Origin: JARYMI01 sp037444845 | Lineage (GTDB): Bacteria > Acidobacteriota > Aminicenantia > Aminicenantales > UBA8522 | DNA: 61,108 nucleotides | Assembly: GCA_037444845.1 (NCBI GenBank) | Contig: JBBILQ010000009.1 | Coordinates: 1-61,108 of the forward strand | Direction of reading: 5' to 3' | Part shown: one piece after another, positions 18,567 to 27,725 of the stretch | Layout of the letters: each line of letters starts with the position of its first letter | Numbering within the stretch: position 1 is the first letter of the stretch | Notes under the pieces: generated by a model | Seen by the model: only the letters and a program-made list of their open reading frames with translations | What the model was told of the DNA's origin: nothing | Database searches by the model: none | Translations under genes and position numbers: made by a program

Positions 18567-18762
18567 TCGGGCGCAGCCTCAGGCCTTTCTTCCTAACATC
18601 CCTTTCGGCATGACCCTCTGCTTTTTGGCCTTCCATGAACGTCTGCTGCTTGTCCTTGACATCGCTCGACGCTTGCTTTATGTTTTCTCGCAATCCCTGG
18701 ATGTGAAAACGGGCGCAAAGATGAGCAGTCAGCCAGCTCAGCAGAAAAACAAAATTCCTTCA

Positions 18763-18879
18763 ATGAAAAAATTTGTCTTGCTTTTTTGTGCTTGTGTCAT
18801 TTTTTCCGGATGCAACCGCACTCCGAAAGTTGACACTTCCGCTGAAGCTAAGCCAATCCGTGATAAGGAGGTACAATGA
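18763..18879 (+). pseudogene. Truncated lipoprotein N-terminus
   Basis: A 38-codon frame with a complete lipoprotein signal: MKKFVLLFCACVIFSGC (lipobox IFSGC), then a short tail DTSAEAKPIRDKEVQ and a stop. The tail resembles the beginning of DUF4440/SnoaL-like lipoproteins, in which a helix of this kind leads into a 110-residue fold, so I read it as the remnant of such a gene. It could instead be a real small lipoprotein. Its last four bases overlap the next start codon, and its 3' part supplies that gene's AAGGAGG site. No clear ribosome-binding site precedes it. Confidence 0.45.
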
Positions 18880-20801
18880 AAAAGACCATCGGTCTGGCCG
18901 TTTTTGTCCTGCTCTTCAGCATCGCTCCGTTCGCTTCGCCCTGCCAGGAGGCGGGGCCGGCACCAGCGCCCTTGACTCAGGGCCCCTCCGATCCGAAAGA
19001 GCTCGAGGCCTTTATTGACGGGATCATGGCCGCCCACCTCGAGGCCAACCACATCGCCGGGGCGACGATCTCCGTCGTCAAAGACGGCGAGCTCTTCTTC
19101 GCCAAGGGCTACGGATACGCCAATATCAAGTCCAGAACGTCCGTCCTCCCGGACCGGACGATGTTCCGGCCCGGCTCTGTCTCCAAGCTCTTCACGTGGA
19201 CAGCGGTGATGCAGCTTTACGAGCAGGGGAAGCTCGACCTCAACGCCGACGTCAACACCTACCTCAAAGAATTCCAAATCCCCGCCACATTTCCTCAGCC
19301 GATAACACTGAATCATCTGCTGTCGCACACCCCCGGGTTCGAAGAAAGGTCGACCGGAATGGCCGCCCGGGAGGCCAAGGACCTCATGCCTTTGGGAAAA
19401 TGGCTGGCTTCTCACATGCCCGCCCGGGTCCGTCCGCCGGGAGAACTGACTTCTTACTCCAATTACGGGACTTCTCTCGCCGGCTATATCGTCGAGGTAG
19501 TTTCGGGAGTGCCTTTCGAGCAGTACATCGAGGAGAATATTTTCAAGCCGTTAGGGATCGAGCACAGCACCTTCCGGCAGCCCCTCCCTGAGGCCCTGGC
19601 GCCGGACATGTCCACCGGCCATACTTACAAAAACGGGGCCTTCAAGGAGGAGAAGTTCGAGCTCCTCAACGGGATGGCTCCCGCCGGCAGCCTCAGTGCC
19701 TGCGCCACCGACATGGCCCGGTTCATGATCGCCCATCTCCAGAACGGCGCCTGCGGAGACGCCCGGATTTTGAAGGAAGAAACCGCCAAGCTCATGCACT
19801 CGCGTCTGTTCGGGCACGACCCGCGGATCAACGGCAACGCCCACGGTTTTTGGGAATTTGGCTATAACGACCTCCATCTGATAGAGCACGGGGGTGACAC
19901 GCTCTATTTTCACTCCCAGCTCGCCTTGATCCCGGATAAGAATGTCGGCTGGTTCGTATCCTACAACACGAGTCCAGGCGGCTCGAGAGAGCAGCTTTTC
20001 CATGCCTTTCTCAACCGCTATTATCCGGCCTCTTCTCCGCTGGCCGACCTCAAGCCATCCCCCGATGCCTTGAAGAGGCTAAAAAAAGTGAGCGGGGTTT
20101 ATGGCATGACGAGGATGTCGCACACCAAGTATGAAAAAATCGCCGCCCTGCTCATGCAGATCAAAGTCGCCCCAACCAAAGAGGGAGCTCTCCTTGTCAA
20201 GATGCCCGGAGACGTCAGGCAGTATGCCGAGCTCGAGCCGCTCGTTTTCCGGGAGGTTGACGGACAGGGCAAGGTGGTTTTCAAAGAGGACCACCGGGGA
20301 CGGGTGACCGTCGCCTTTGCCGGCGATGTCCCCCACATGGCCCTGCTCAAGCTCAAGTGGTATGAGCATCCAATGTTCCATTATGTCCTCATCGGATTCT
20401 GTGTGCTGTTCTTCCTCATCGCCGCGATCGGTTGGCCGGTCGCCGCAGTGTCCAGAAAGATTTGCCGGCGGAAAGTCGAAGGCCACCCGGCTCCGAGGGC
20501 GGCCCGCTGGCTCGCCGGGCTGATGAGCGCCTGCTTCGTCGTCTTCCTCGTCCTTATGGTCGCCTCTTTCACCAACATCTACGAAGTCATGTTCGGGGTC
20601 CCGCTCCTGTTTAAGATAGCCCTGGCGTTTCCGGTCCTCGCGGCGGTCATGGCCATCGGGGTGCTGACTTTCACCCTCTTGGCCTGGGGGAAAAAATATT
20701 GGTACGGCTGCAGACGCCTGACCTATACGATGATTTTTATTTCCGCCGTTGTCTTTCTCTTGGTGCTCAACTTCTACAACCTGCTCGGCTGGCGCCTTTA
20801 G
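18876..20801 (+). CDS. Membrane-anchored serine beta-lactamase-fold hydrolase
   Basis: A 641-residue protein. A signal peptide (about 1-22) is followed by a class C beta-lactamase/esterase-type domain (about 45-380). The catalytic SxxK is SVSK near residue 107, the YxN-like motif is YSNYG near 191, and an HGG motif (EHGGDTLYFHS) takes the KTG position. A linker domain follows, then a C-terminal block of about four hydrophobic helices (about 500-641). This organisation points to a periplasmic peptidase or esterase tethered to the inner membrane, not a drug-resistance enzyme. AAGGAGG before the ATG fixes the start. Confidence 0.85.
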   Translation: MKKTIGLAVFVLLFSIAPFASPCQEAGPAPAPLTQGPSDPKELEAFIDGIMAAHLEANHIAGATISVVKDGELFFAKGYGYANIKSRTSVLPDRTMFRPGSVSKLFTWTAVMQLYEQGKLDLNADVNTYLKEFQIPATFPQPITLNHLLSHTPGFEERSTGMAAREAKDLMPLGKWLASHMPARVRPPGELTSYSNYGTSLAGYIVEVVSGVPFEQYIEENIFKPLGIEHSTFRQPLPEALAPDMSTGHTYKNGAFKEEKFELLNGMAPAGSLSACATDMARFMIAHLQNGACGDARILKEETAKLMHSRLFGHDPRINGNAHGFWEFGYNDLHLIEHGGDTLYFHSQLALIPDKNVGWFVSYNTSPGGSREQLFHAFLNRYYPASSPLADLKPSPDALKRLKKVSGVYGMTRMSHTKYEKIAALLMQIKVAPTKEGALLVKMPGDVRQYAELEPLVFREVDGQGKVVFKEDHRGRVTVAFAGDVPHMALLKLKWYEHPMFHYVLIGFCVLFFLIAAIGWPVAAVSRKICRRKVEGHPAPRAARWLAGLMSACFVVFLVLMVASFTNIYEVMFGVPLLFKIALAFPVLAAVMAIGVLTFTLLAWGKKYWYGCRRLTYTMIFISAVVFLLVLNFYNLLGWRL

Positions 20802-20818
20802 CTGGGTGAGGAAGGGCA

Positions 20819-20855
20819 AGCGGGCCCTGGCCCAGAAAAGCCGCTGAATTTTCTC
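20819..20855 (+). terminator. Possible weak terminator after the serine hydrolase gene
   Basis: AGCGG (20819-20823) pairs with CCGCT (20841-20845) around a GC-rich loop, followed by GAATTTTCT. The stem is short and the T-run is brief. Confidence 0.3.
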
Positions 20856-20873
20856 CTAAAGCCAGCCTCGCTC

Positions 20874-20902
20874 TTGACATTTCCTGACTCGGGACTTACG
20901 CT
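20874..20902 (+). promoter_or_regulatory. Promoter of the orphan secreted-protein gene
   Basis: A perfect -35 TTGACA (20874-20879) with a poorer -10 TACGCT (20897-20902) 17 bp downstream, 31 bp before the start codon at 20934. Confidence 0.5.
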
Positions 20903-20933
20903 TGCCTGGGATGGTTGAAGAGAGGTCAATTGC

Positions 20934-22343
20934 ATGTTCCGGCCTTTAAAATGTCTAATTTTTTGTTCACTGCTCATTCTCTTTTCCCCTTATGAATCGT
21001 TTTTGAAGACTTGCTGTTGGCGTCATGTCGGAACACAGATCCTTTTTCCGTATGATCCGAACAGCAAGGTTTTTAACGATATGGGGTTTACAGCAGATAG
21101 CGGTAGTGGATGGGATGAAGTTTTTGTGAATCCAGAACACGGAGGAGGTCCTTCCCTGAATTGCCCCCTGATTGACATCATCGAGATGAATCCAGTCAAG
21201 CCGGCCCCAGCCCCGCCTGGTCTTGACTATAAATTCTCCGGGAGCTATTCGATAGCAGGGGACGGGTCCGCGCCCAGGGGATACACCGTAACATTATACG
21301 TTGAGCTCGTCGATATGGCTCACGGGACAACCGTCAGAAGCGCCGAATCAACCTGGCCCTGTGCGCCGAGCGAAGCCGGCTCCTGCGCGAAAACGAGGTT
21401 GCAGGAGACCATCAACCTGGCCAAGACATTTCAACCTCTTGACAAACTCCTGTACGATTATGAACGAATCCCCGAATCCCTCGACATCGAACTGAAGAAA
21501 GACCCCATTCTGGCGGGCGAACAGATGACCATCACCCTTAAGAACATTAAAGATGCGAATTCAAGGCCTTCAAAATCGTGGCAGCGTATTTTGGTAAAAG
21601 CCGAGAAGGGAAGGATTCTCAACGGGACCGCCCTGGCGGAGTATAAGGTATTCGAAGTGGGAGCCGGAAGTATTGATGTTGAATATGAAGCCCCCGAAAA
21701 GTGCCAGCGGGATAAGGAAACGATAACCATCATGAATTCCTGTGTCATGAACCCGAACATGAATGCTGTCCCCGACCAGCAAATTGGCACCAAGACCTTT
21801 GATATCTTTTGCGTCGAGGGACAGATCATCGTGTCGTGGGATCCCTGGCATGATCAATTGTCGTCAGTTTTGCTGAATGTTCCTAAATGCAATTATTCGA
21901 GCACTGTCCTTAAAAACGTTCCCGCTGTCATAAAATTCAGGCTCAAGCCATCAGATGATCCCTGTCGCTACGAGGTTGTTCAGAAGGGCACCGCTCCTTC
22001 GTCTTCTGAGTGTCTGAACACGCCTTCAGACATGAAGCATTGCCTGAAGTTTTCGATCTCCCATCAGGCCGATTATCGCCTCACTGAGGCCTACGTCGAT
22101 TTCAGGAAAAACCCGGACAGGCCATTCTTTTTTTCGACCGACATTCAGGCCAAAATTTCCATAAAATTTCTGAATGTTCCCGCTCCCCCCATGCCCGATC
22201 GTGAGACCGGCTGGCAACCTCATCATGGCAACAACTGGCCTCTCGCTGATGGCTATCAAGACGAAGTCCTCCCTCTCTACCAGCTTCGCATCGATGAAAA
22301 GGAAGTCGATCGTTTGAAGGAGAATTGTCTCAAAAAAAAATAG
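20934..22343 (+). CDS. Cys-rich secreted protein of unknown function
   Basis: A 469-residue protein I do not recognise. The N-terminus is hydrophobic (about residues 5-25) and reads as a signal peptide, followed by a CC pair. Around 15 further Cys residues are spread along the chain, which suggests disulfide bonds after export. The body alternates short beta-strand-like stretches with polar loops and has Pro-rich linkers (KPAPAPPG, VPAPPMPD), as in multi-domain beta-sandwich surface proteins. GAGAGG lies 8 bases before the ATG. The base composition looks more AT-rich than its neighbours by eye, which could mean transfer. It converges on the GNAT gene with an 10 bp gap and no clear terminator. 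Confidence 0.65.
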   Translation: MFRPLKCLIFCSLLILFSPYESFLKTCCWRHVGTQILFPYDPNSKVFNDMGFTADSGSGWDEVFVNPEHGGGPSLNCPLIDIIEMNPVKPAPAPPGLDYKFSGSYSIAGDGSAPRGYTVTLYVELVDMAHGTTVRSAESTWPCAPSEAGSCAKTRLQETINLAKTFQPLDKLLYDYERIPESLDIELKKDPILAGEQMTITLKNIKDANSRPSKSWQRILVKAEKGRILNGTALAEYKVFEVGAGSIDVEYEAPEKCQRDKETITIMNSCVMNPNMNAVPDQQIGTKTFDIFCVEGQIIVSWDPWHDQLSSVLLNVPKCNYSSTVLKNVPAVIKFRLKPSDDPCRYEVVQKGTAPSSSECLNTPSDMKHCLKFSISHQADYRLTEAYVDFRKNPDRPFFFSTDIQAKISIKFLNVPAPPMPDRETGWQPHHGNNWPLADGYQDEVLPLYQLRIDEKEVDRLKENCLKKK

Positions 22344-22353
22344 ATTATTTCGG

Positions 22354-23478
22354 TCAGAGAATCTTCTGGTAGACGCGGAATCGCTTGTAGATCTCGCCTC
22401 CCATCTTTTCCATCTCCGCCCTGACCCGGAGGTTCGTCTCCATCTCGTGATGCGTATCCATAAACTCCATGCCCGCTTCCTGGGCTGACATGATCATCTT
22501 GACGCCCATCATGACGTCGAGCCCCATGCCGCGGTATTTCTCTTTGATTGCGCCGAGGAGGAGGTCAAGTTGTTTTGTTTTTTTTGCAGCCCTGAGGATT
22601 TTAAGGAAGCCGAACGGGAAGAGCCGGCCTCTTGCTTTCTGAATTCCCTCGGTCATGTCCGGCATGCCGACGATGAAGGCCACTGGTTCCCCGTCCTTTG
22701 TCACCACCTTGACGAACCGCGGGTCGAGGATAGGCAGGTATCTTTTGGCCAGGGCGTCCATCTCTTTTTCGTCGAGCGGCGCGAACCCGTAGATGTCGCT
22801 CCCCATGTAGCATTCGTTCATCAGGCTGAGGACGGGCCTGATCCAGGGTTTTATCTCTCTGCGCTTGCGGAACTCGACGACCGTGAAATTCCCTCGTCTT
22901 GCCGCCCGCGCATATATTTTTTTGTAGAAATCAGGCAGCTCTTTGGGGACATCAATCTTGTAGACGTAATAATCAATGTCCTTGCTGTATCCTTCGTTTT
23001 CCACCAGGCGCGGCATCCATTCATAATTGTGGTATGTCGCGATCGTGGCCCGCGGCGCAAACCCTTCGATGAGGAATCCTTCCGGGTCCTGGTCGGAAAA
23101 GCCATACGGGCCGACGATCCTGGTCATGCCCAGGCTCCTCGCCCATGCCTCCACCCGGCTGAGAAGAGCATGAACGACTTCCTGGTCTTCCCAGGTTTCG
23201 AGGAAGCCAAACCGGCCAACCTTTTCATTCCTGTAGTCGTTGTAGCGCGAGTTGATGATGCCCATGACTCGCCCCGCCGCTTTGTTCCCCCTGAAGGCCA
23301 ACAGGAGAATGGTCTGGCAGTACCGGAAGGCCTTGTTCTTTTTCGAGTCAAAGTATTTCCATTCGTCCATGTAGATCGGATGAACCCAGTTGGCGTGTCC
23401 CGCGTGGATTTTTTCCGGAAGATAGATAAATGTTTTTAAATCTTTCCTGTCTTTGACTTCCCTGACTTCAACGGCCAT
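22354..23478 (-). CDS. GNAT-fold N-acetyltransferase-like protein
   Basis: A 374-residue cytoplasmic protein of the large YghO-like group of GNAT-related proteins often annotated as hypothetical. It opens VEVREVKDRKDLKTFI and continues with PEKIHAGHANWVHPIY, then GRVMGIINSRYND and VGRFGFLE near residues 85-110, and EAGMEFMDTHHEMETN near the C-terminus. The start is the ATG at 23478, which has GGAAGGTG upstream. An in-frame extension to 23592 would add a Cys-rich segment but lacks a ribosome-binding site. It is divergent from rnfC. The substrate is unknown. Confidence 0.75.
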   Translation of the reverse strand: MAVEVREVKDRKDLKTFIYLPEKIHAGHANWVHPIYMDEWKYFDSKKNKAFRYCQTILLLAFRGNKAAGRVMGIINSRYNDYRNEKVGRFGFLETWEDQEVVHALLSRVEAWARSLGMTRIVGPYGFSDQDPEGFLIEGFAPRATIATYHNYEWMPRLVENEGYSKDIDYYVYKIDVPKELPDFYKKIYARAARRGNFTVVEFRKRREIKPWIRPVLSLMNECYMGSDIYGFAPLDEKEMDALAKRYLPILDPRFVKVVTKDGEPVAFIVGMPDMTEGIQKARGRLFPFGFLKILRAAKKTKQLDLLLGAIKEKYRGMGLDVMMGVKMIMSAQEAGMEFMDTHHEMETNLRVRAEMEKMGGEIYKRFRVYQKIL

Positions 23479-23578
23479 TTTCACCTTCCTTACGGGGCAT
23501 GCGCCCGTCCTTTTTTCGCCGCCAATTTTACTCCAGACAAACGCGCAGAGGCAACCTTCCTCTTCGGGGCAGCGGCAT

Positions 23579-23606
23579 TTGACAAAATTCACGGATTGTT
23601 GATAAT
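23579..23606 (+). promoter_or_regulatory. Promoter of the Rnf operon
   Basis: TTGACA (23579-23584), 16 bp, GATAAT (23601-23606), 39 bp before rnfC, in the divergent gap with the GNAT gene. Confidence 0.7.
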
Positions 23607-23645
23607 AAATTAACTTTAAGATTCCTTAATACTTCGCTGGCGGCA

Positions 23646-24973
23646 ATGAAGAACCCGACCTTCCCTCGCGGCGTTCATCCTCAGGACGCCAAAGACGCGA
23701 CCATGGATAAGCCCATTGTGCCCCTGCCCCCGCCGGAAAAAGTGGTCATCCCGCTCCATCAGCATTTCGGCAGCCCGGCCGAGCCTCTTGTTAAAAAGGG
23801 AGAGGAGGTTTTTCTCGGCCAGAAAATCGGCCAGGCAAAAAGCCTTTTCTCTGCCAATGTCCACGCCAGCGTTTCAGGAAAAGTTCTCGCCGTTGAAGAC
23901 TATAACCATCCGGGTGCCTATCCTGTGACCGCTGTAACCATCGCCAACGACGGCCAAGACCGGCTCTCGCCCGAGGTGAAACCTGCTGCCGACCCGTTCT
24001 CGCTCTCGGCTGATGAAATCACCGACCGGGTTAGGGAAGCGGGCGTGGTCGGGCTCGGCGGCGCTGCCTTTCCGACAGCCGTCAAACTGGCCCCGCCCAA
24101 GGACAAGCCGATCGATACGCTCATCATCAACGGCTGCGAATGCGAGCCGATGCTCACAGCCGACTTCAGGTTGATGGTCGAGAACCCGCTGGATATCCTT
24201 CGCGGAGCTGAGTTGGCCCGCATTGCTGCCGGCGCCACCAAAGTCATCGTGGCCGTCGAGGACAACAAGCCCCGGGCCGCTGAAATGATGCGTCAGCATC
24301 AGGACGGGATTCAGGCCGATGTCGTCCTGCTCAAGACAAAATACCCCCAGGGCGCAGAAAAGAATTTGATCTATGCCCTTCTCCGCCGGGAAGTCCCGCG
24401 CGGCGGACTCCCGTTTGACGTCGGCGTTCTGGTCCAGAACGTCGGGACAGCCAAGGCCATCTGGGAAGCTGTTTCTCTTGGAAGGCCTTTGGTCGAGAGA
24501 GTCATCACCGTGGCCGGCCCGGGAGTTCGCGAGCCAAAAAACCTGCTCGTCCGGGTCGGGACTCTTTTCCAGGACGCCGTGAATTTCTGCGGCGGCCTGG
24601 CCGAAGGCATCAACCTTGTCATCATGGGCGGCCCGATGATGGGGCTGGCTCAGTGGTCGCTCGACATCCCTGTCGTGAAGGGGACATCCGGCATCCTGGC
24701 CTGGCGCGCCGCTTTCCCCGCTGCCGAATATCCCTGCATCCGCTGCGGCCGCTGCGTCGACCGCTGCCCCATGGGTCTCATGCCCACGCTCCTGGCCAAA
24801 TTTGTCCAGCGAGAAAAGTGGCTTGAGGCCGAAAAATGGGGAGTTCTTGACTGCGTCGAGTGCGGCTGCTGCCAGTACATCTGTCCTTCAAGAATCCCTT
24901 TGGTTCACTGGATGCGGCTNNNNNNNNNNGGAAAAACAAGATCGCCCAGGCAAAAAGAAAGAAAACCGCATGA
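23646..24973 (+). CDS. rnfC: Rnf complex subunit C (interrupted by an assembly gap)
   Basis: RnfC is the peripheral NADH-binding subunit of the ion-translocating ferredoxin:NAD oxidoreductase. The protein has a glycine-rich N-terminal domain, GLGGAAFPTAVKL, NGCECEPMLTADFRLM, and two [4Fe-4S] motifs, CIRCGRCVDRCP and CVECGCCQYICP. Ten Ns at 24920-24929 fall just after the second cluster. Read straight through them, the frame runs on to 25019 with a tail that does not look like RnfC. In the +1 frame after the gap, a KNKIAQAKRKKTA-type tail ends at 24971-24973 and overlaps the rnfD start (ATGA). So the true gap length probably differs from 10 and causes an apparent frameshift. Confidence 0.88.
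24920..24929. other. Assembly gap (10 Ns) in rnfC
   Basis: A run of ten Ns. The missing length is unknown. The frame change across it implies it is not a multiple of three relative to the placeholder. Confidence 0.99.
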
Positions 24974-25947
24974 CCTCGCCGAGCCCCTATCTCGTTCAAT
25001 CCTCTCCTCATCTCCGTGAGAAGGACACGACTCCGCGCATCATGTACCGTGTCATCCTCAGCCTGGTCCCTGCCTGCCTGGCCGCCCTGCATTTCTTCAG
25101 GCTTCGGGCGCTCGTCCTCATCGTCGCCTGCGTGGCTGCGTGCCTGGCTACCGAAGCTCTCTTTTTCTTGGCGCGGAGAAAACCCCTCTCCGCGCTCCTC
25201 GACGGATCAGCCATCATCACCGGAATATTGCTGGCCATGTCGCTTCCCCCGTCGTTCCCAGCCAGCCTTGCTGCCATCGGCGCTGTCGTCAGCATCGCCA
25301 TCGGCAAGCAGGCATTTGGGGGGCTGGGGTATAATATTTTCAACCCTGCTCTTGTTGGCCGGGCCTTTCTTTCAACCGCCTTTCCGGTGGCCATGACTAC
25401 CTGGATCCCTCCTGTCACGCTCAGGGTTGATGTAGCCACCTTTGCTACCCCCCTGGCCAACCTCAAATTCCAGGACGCGATCGGCCAGGGAACGCTGGCT
25501 TCGCTTAACAACCTTTTTTGGGGAAACATCGGCGGCTGCGTCGGCGAGACTTCGGCTCTGGCCCTTCTTGTCGGAGGGGTGTATCTCCTTCTCCGCCGCA
25601 CGATTGACTGGCGCATCCCGATGGGCATGACGCTTTCCTTGAGTGTTTTCACCGGCGTCTTCTGGTTCGTCGACCCCGCGACGCAGGCCAGCCCGCTTTT
25701 TCATCTCCTGGCCGGCGGATTCCTCTTGGGCAGCCTTTTCATGGCCACTGATATGGTCACCTCGCCCGTAACGCCAAGAGCAACCTGGGTCTACGCTCTC
25801 GGCGCCGGGTTGATCATCGGCATCATCCGCCTCTTCAGCGGCTACCCGGAAGGCGTGATGTACGGCATTCTCTTCATGAACACTTTTGTCCCGCTGCTCA
25901 ATCACTACATCCGGCCGAGGATCTTGGGTGAAAGGAGGAAGGGATGA
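24970..25947 (+). CDS. rnfD: Rnf complex subunit D
   Basis: A 325-residue integral membrane subunit with about nine or ten hydrophobic helices. The GETSALA motif near residue 192 carries the Thr to which FMN is covalently attached in RnfD/NqrB proteins. FMATDMVTSPVTP near residue 260 is a second family hallmark. The start is the ATG at 24970, in the ATGA overlap with rnfC. A longer frame from 24802 is an artefact of reading through the N gap. The flavin-attaching enzyme ApbE is encoded 4.7 kb downstream in the same cluster. Confidence 0.92.
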   Translation: MTSPSPYLVQSSPHLREKDTTPRIMYRVILSLVPACLAALHFFRLRALVLIVACVAACLATEALFFLARRKPLSALLDGSAIITGILLAMSLPPSFPASLAAIGAVVSIAIGKQAFGGLGYNIFNPALVGRAFLSTAFPVAMTTWIPPVTLRVDVATFATPLANLKFQDAIGQGTLASLNNLFWGNIGGCVGETSALALLVGGVYLLLRRTIDWRIPMGMTLSLSVFTGVFWFVDPATQASPLFHLLAGGFLLGSLFMATDMVTSPVTPRATWVYALGAGLIIGIIRLFSGYPEGVMYGILFMNTFVPLLNHYIRPRILGERRKG

Positions 25948-26561
25948 GCCTGTCTTCCCGGATGGTCACCGTTCTCACCTTAGTCGGCTTCCTATCCGGA
26001 GGATTCCTGGCCACGGTCGGGCAGCTGACCAGGGAGCGGATTGCGCTGAATAAAAAAATGGAGGTCGAACGCGCCATTCTCGCTGTCGTGCCGGGGGCTT
26101 CAGCCGGCCGAATGATCCATGAAGAAAAAGATTTCACCGTTTACGCCGGCCAAGATAAAGATGGTCAGGTCGCCGGCTTCGCCGTCTACACGGCCGGCAC
26201 CGGGTTTCAGGATAAAATTGTGCTCATGTTAGGCCTGGATGCGTCGCTTTCCCGAATCAACAGCTTGACCATCCTCGAGCAGAAAGAAACGCCCGGGCTG
26301 GGAGCCAAGATCACAGACGAGGCCTCTTTCCTTGTCTACTGGGAGGGCAAGGATTTCCGCCAACCTCTCAGCCTGCGCAAGCCTCCTGCAGCGCCTCCGG
26401 AAAGCCTCTCCGCCTCTGAAGTCAACACCATCACCGGCGCGACCATCTCTTCACAGGCTGTCCTTCAGATCGTCAACTCCGCCCGTGAGAAGATCATCAA
26501 ATTGAACGAAGAGGGAAAGCTAAATCCTGAGGGAAAAGATGCCAAGCAAAACCGCCGCTGA
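25944..26561 (+). CDS. rnfG: Rnf complex subunit G
   Basis: A 205-residue subunit with one N-terminal membrane helix (about 8-28) and a periplasmic FMN-binding domain. The flavinylation motif TITGATISS near residue 170 is of the S/T-G-A-T-x-S/T type modified by ApbE. It overlaps rnfD by ATGA and rnfE by 23 bp. GGAGGAAGG precedes its ATG. Confidence 0.94.
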   Translation: MSLSSRMVTVLTLVGFLSGGFLATVGQLTRERIALNKKMEVERAILAVVPGASAGRMIHEEKDFTVYAGQDKDGQVAGFAVYTAGTGFQDKIVLMLGLDASLSRINSLTILEQKETPGLGAKITDEASFLVYWEGKDFRQPLSLRKPPAAPPESLSASEVNTITGATISSQAVLQIVNSAREKIIKLNEEGKLNPEGKDAKQNRR

Positions 26562-27147
26562 AGATTTTTTCAAAGGTCTCTGGCTGGAGAATCCCGTTTT
26601 CCGCCAGATGCTGGGCATGTGCCCGATCCTGGCTGTCACCAACACCGTTGTCAACGGCCTGGCCATGGGCCTGGCCACTTCTTTTGTCCTCGTTTCCAGC
26701 TCCTTCCTTATCTCTCTCATCAAGAAGCTCATCCCCAGCCAGGTCAGGATTGCTTCTTACATCGTCGTCATCGCCACTTTTGTCACCATCGCCGACCGCC
26801 TCCTGGCAGCCTATTTCTGGGACATCTCCAAGGCCCTGGGGCCGTTTGTGCCTCTTATCGTTGTCAACTGCATCATCCTCGGCCGGGCTGAAGCGTTTGC
26901 CTCAAAAAACACGGTCGGCCGCTCTGTCCTCGATGCCCTGGGAATGAGCGCGGGTTTTATCCTCGCCCTGTTCGTTCTGAGCTCGATCCGAGAGATCTTA
27001 GGAAGCGGCGCGTTCCTGGGCTTCCGGATTCTGGGCCCCTGGTTTGAGCCCTGGATAATCATGGTGCTACCGGCCGGAGCGTTCATCACCCTGGGCATCA
27101 TGATGGCCATCAGCATCCAGGTCGAAAGGAAAAGGAAGCGGGGATAG
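26539..27147 (+). CDS. rnfE: Rnf complex subunit E
   Basis: A 202-residue membrane subunit of about six helices, homologous to NqrD. It contains ENPVFRQMLGMCPILAVTNT, the segment with the Cys that takes part in binding the intramembrane iron-sulfur site with RnfA. The start overlaps rnfG and has GAGGGAAAAG upstream. Together with RnfA it forms the pseudo-symmetric membrane core. Confidence 0.94.
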   Translation: MPSKTAAEDFFKGLWLENPVFRQMLGMCPILAVTNTVVNGLAMGLATSFVLVSSSFLISLIKKLIPSQVRIASYIVVIATFVTIADRLLAAYFWDISKALGPFVPLIVVNCIILGRAEAFASKNTVGRSVLDALGMSAGFILALFVLSSIREILGSGAFLGFRILGPWFEPWIIMVLPAGAFITLGIMMAISIQVERKRKRG

Positions 27148-27149
27148 GC

Positions 27150-27725
27150 ATGGATCTCGTCAGCCTGCTTATCGGCGCCATCCTGATCAATAACTTCGTC
27201 CTTCACTACTTCTTAGGCATCTGTCCTTTCCTCGGCGTTTCCAAAAAAATCGACGCGGCAATGTCGATGGGGCTCGCCGTGACCTTTGTCATGACCATCA
27301 CGGCCGTCGTCTCCTGGCTGGTCAACCACAGGATCCTTATCCCCTACGGCCTTGACTACCTCCAAATCGTCGCTTTCATCCTGGTCATCGCATCGCTCGT
27401 CCAGCTCGTCGAGATGTTCATCCGCAAGACCAGCCCGCCTCTCTACCAGGCGATGGGCATCTACCTGCCGCTCATCACAACCAACTGCGCCATCATGGGG
27501 TTGGCCCTTCTTGCGGCCTTAAAGAATTATGATTTCGTCGAAGCCGTTGTGTTCGGCGTGGGCTCTGGCCTTGGGTTCACCCTGGCCATTGTCTTGATGG
27601 CCGCCATCCGTGAACAGCTCGACCTGGCCGACGTCCCCGAACCTCTCCGGGGCGCAGGGATTGCTCTTATCGTAGCCGGCATCATGGCCCTGGCCTTTCT
27701 CGGGTTTTCGGGGGTGATCAAGTGA
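27150..27725 (+). CDS. rnfA: Rnf complex subunit A
   Basis: A 191-residue membrane subunit of about six helices, homologous to NqrE. It has NNFVLHYFLGICPFLGVSKK with its conserved Cys and TNCAIMGLALL, matching the inverted topology partner RnfE. It is two bases from rnfE and overlaps rnfB by GTGA. Confidence 0.95.
   Translation: MDLVSLLIGAILINNFVLHYFLGICPFLGVSKKIDAAMSMGLAVTFVMTITAVVSWLVNHRILIPYGLDYLQIVAFILVIASLVQLVEMFIRKTSPPLYQAMGIYLPLITTNCAIMGLALLAALKNYDFVEAVVFGVGSGLGFTLAIVLMAAIREQLDLADVPEPLRGAGIALIVAGIMALAFLGFSGVIK

Noticed and set aside
23479..23592. Cys-rich N-terminal extension of the GNAT protein
   Set aside because: Only a GTG start with no ribosome-binding site; the ATG at 23478 has GGAAGGTG and the family start.
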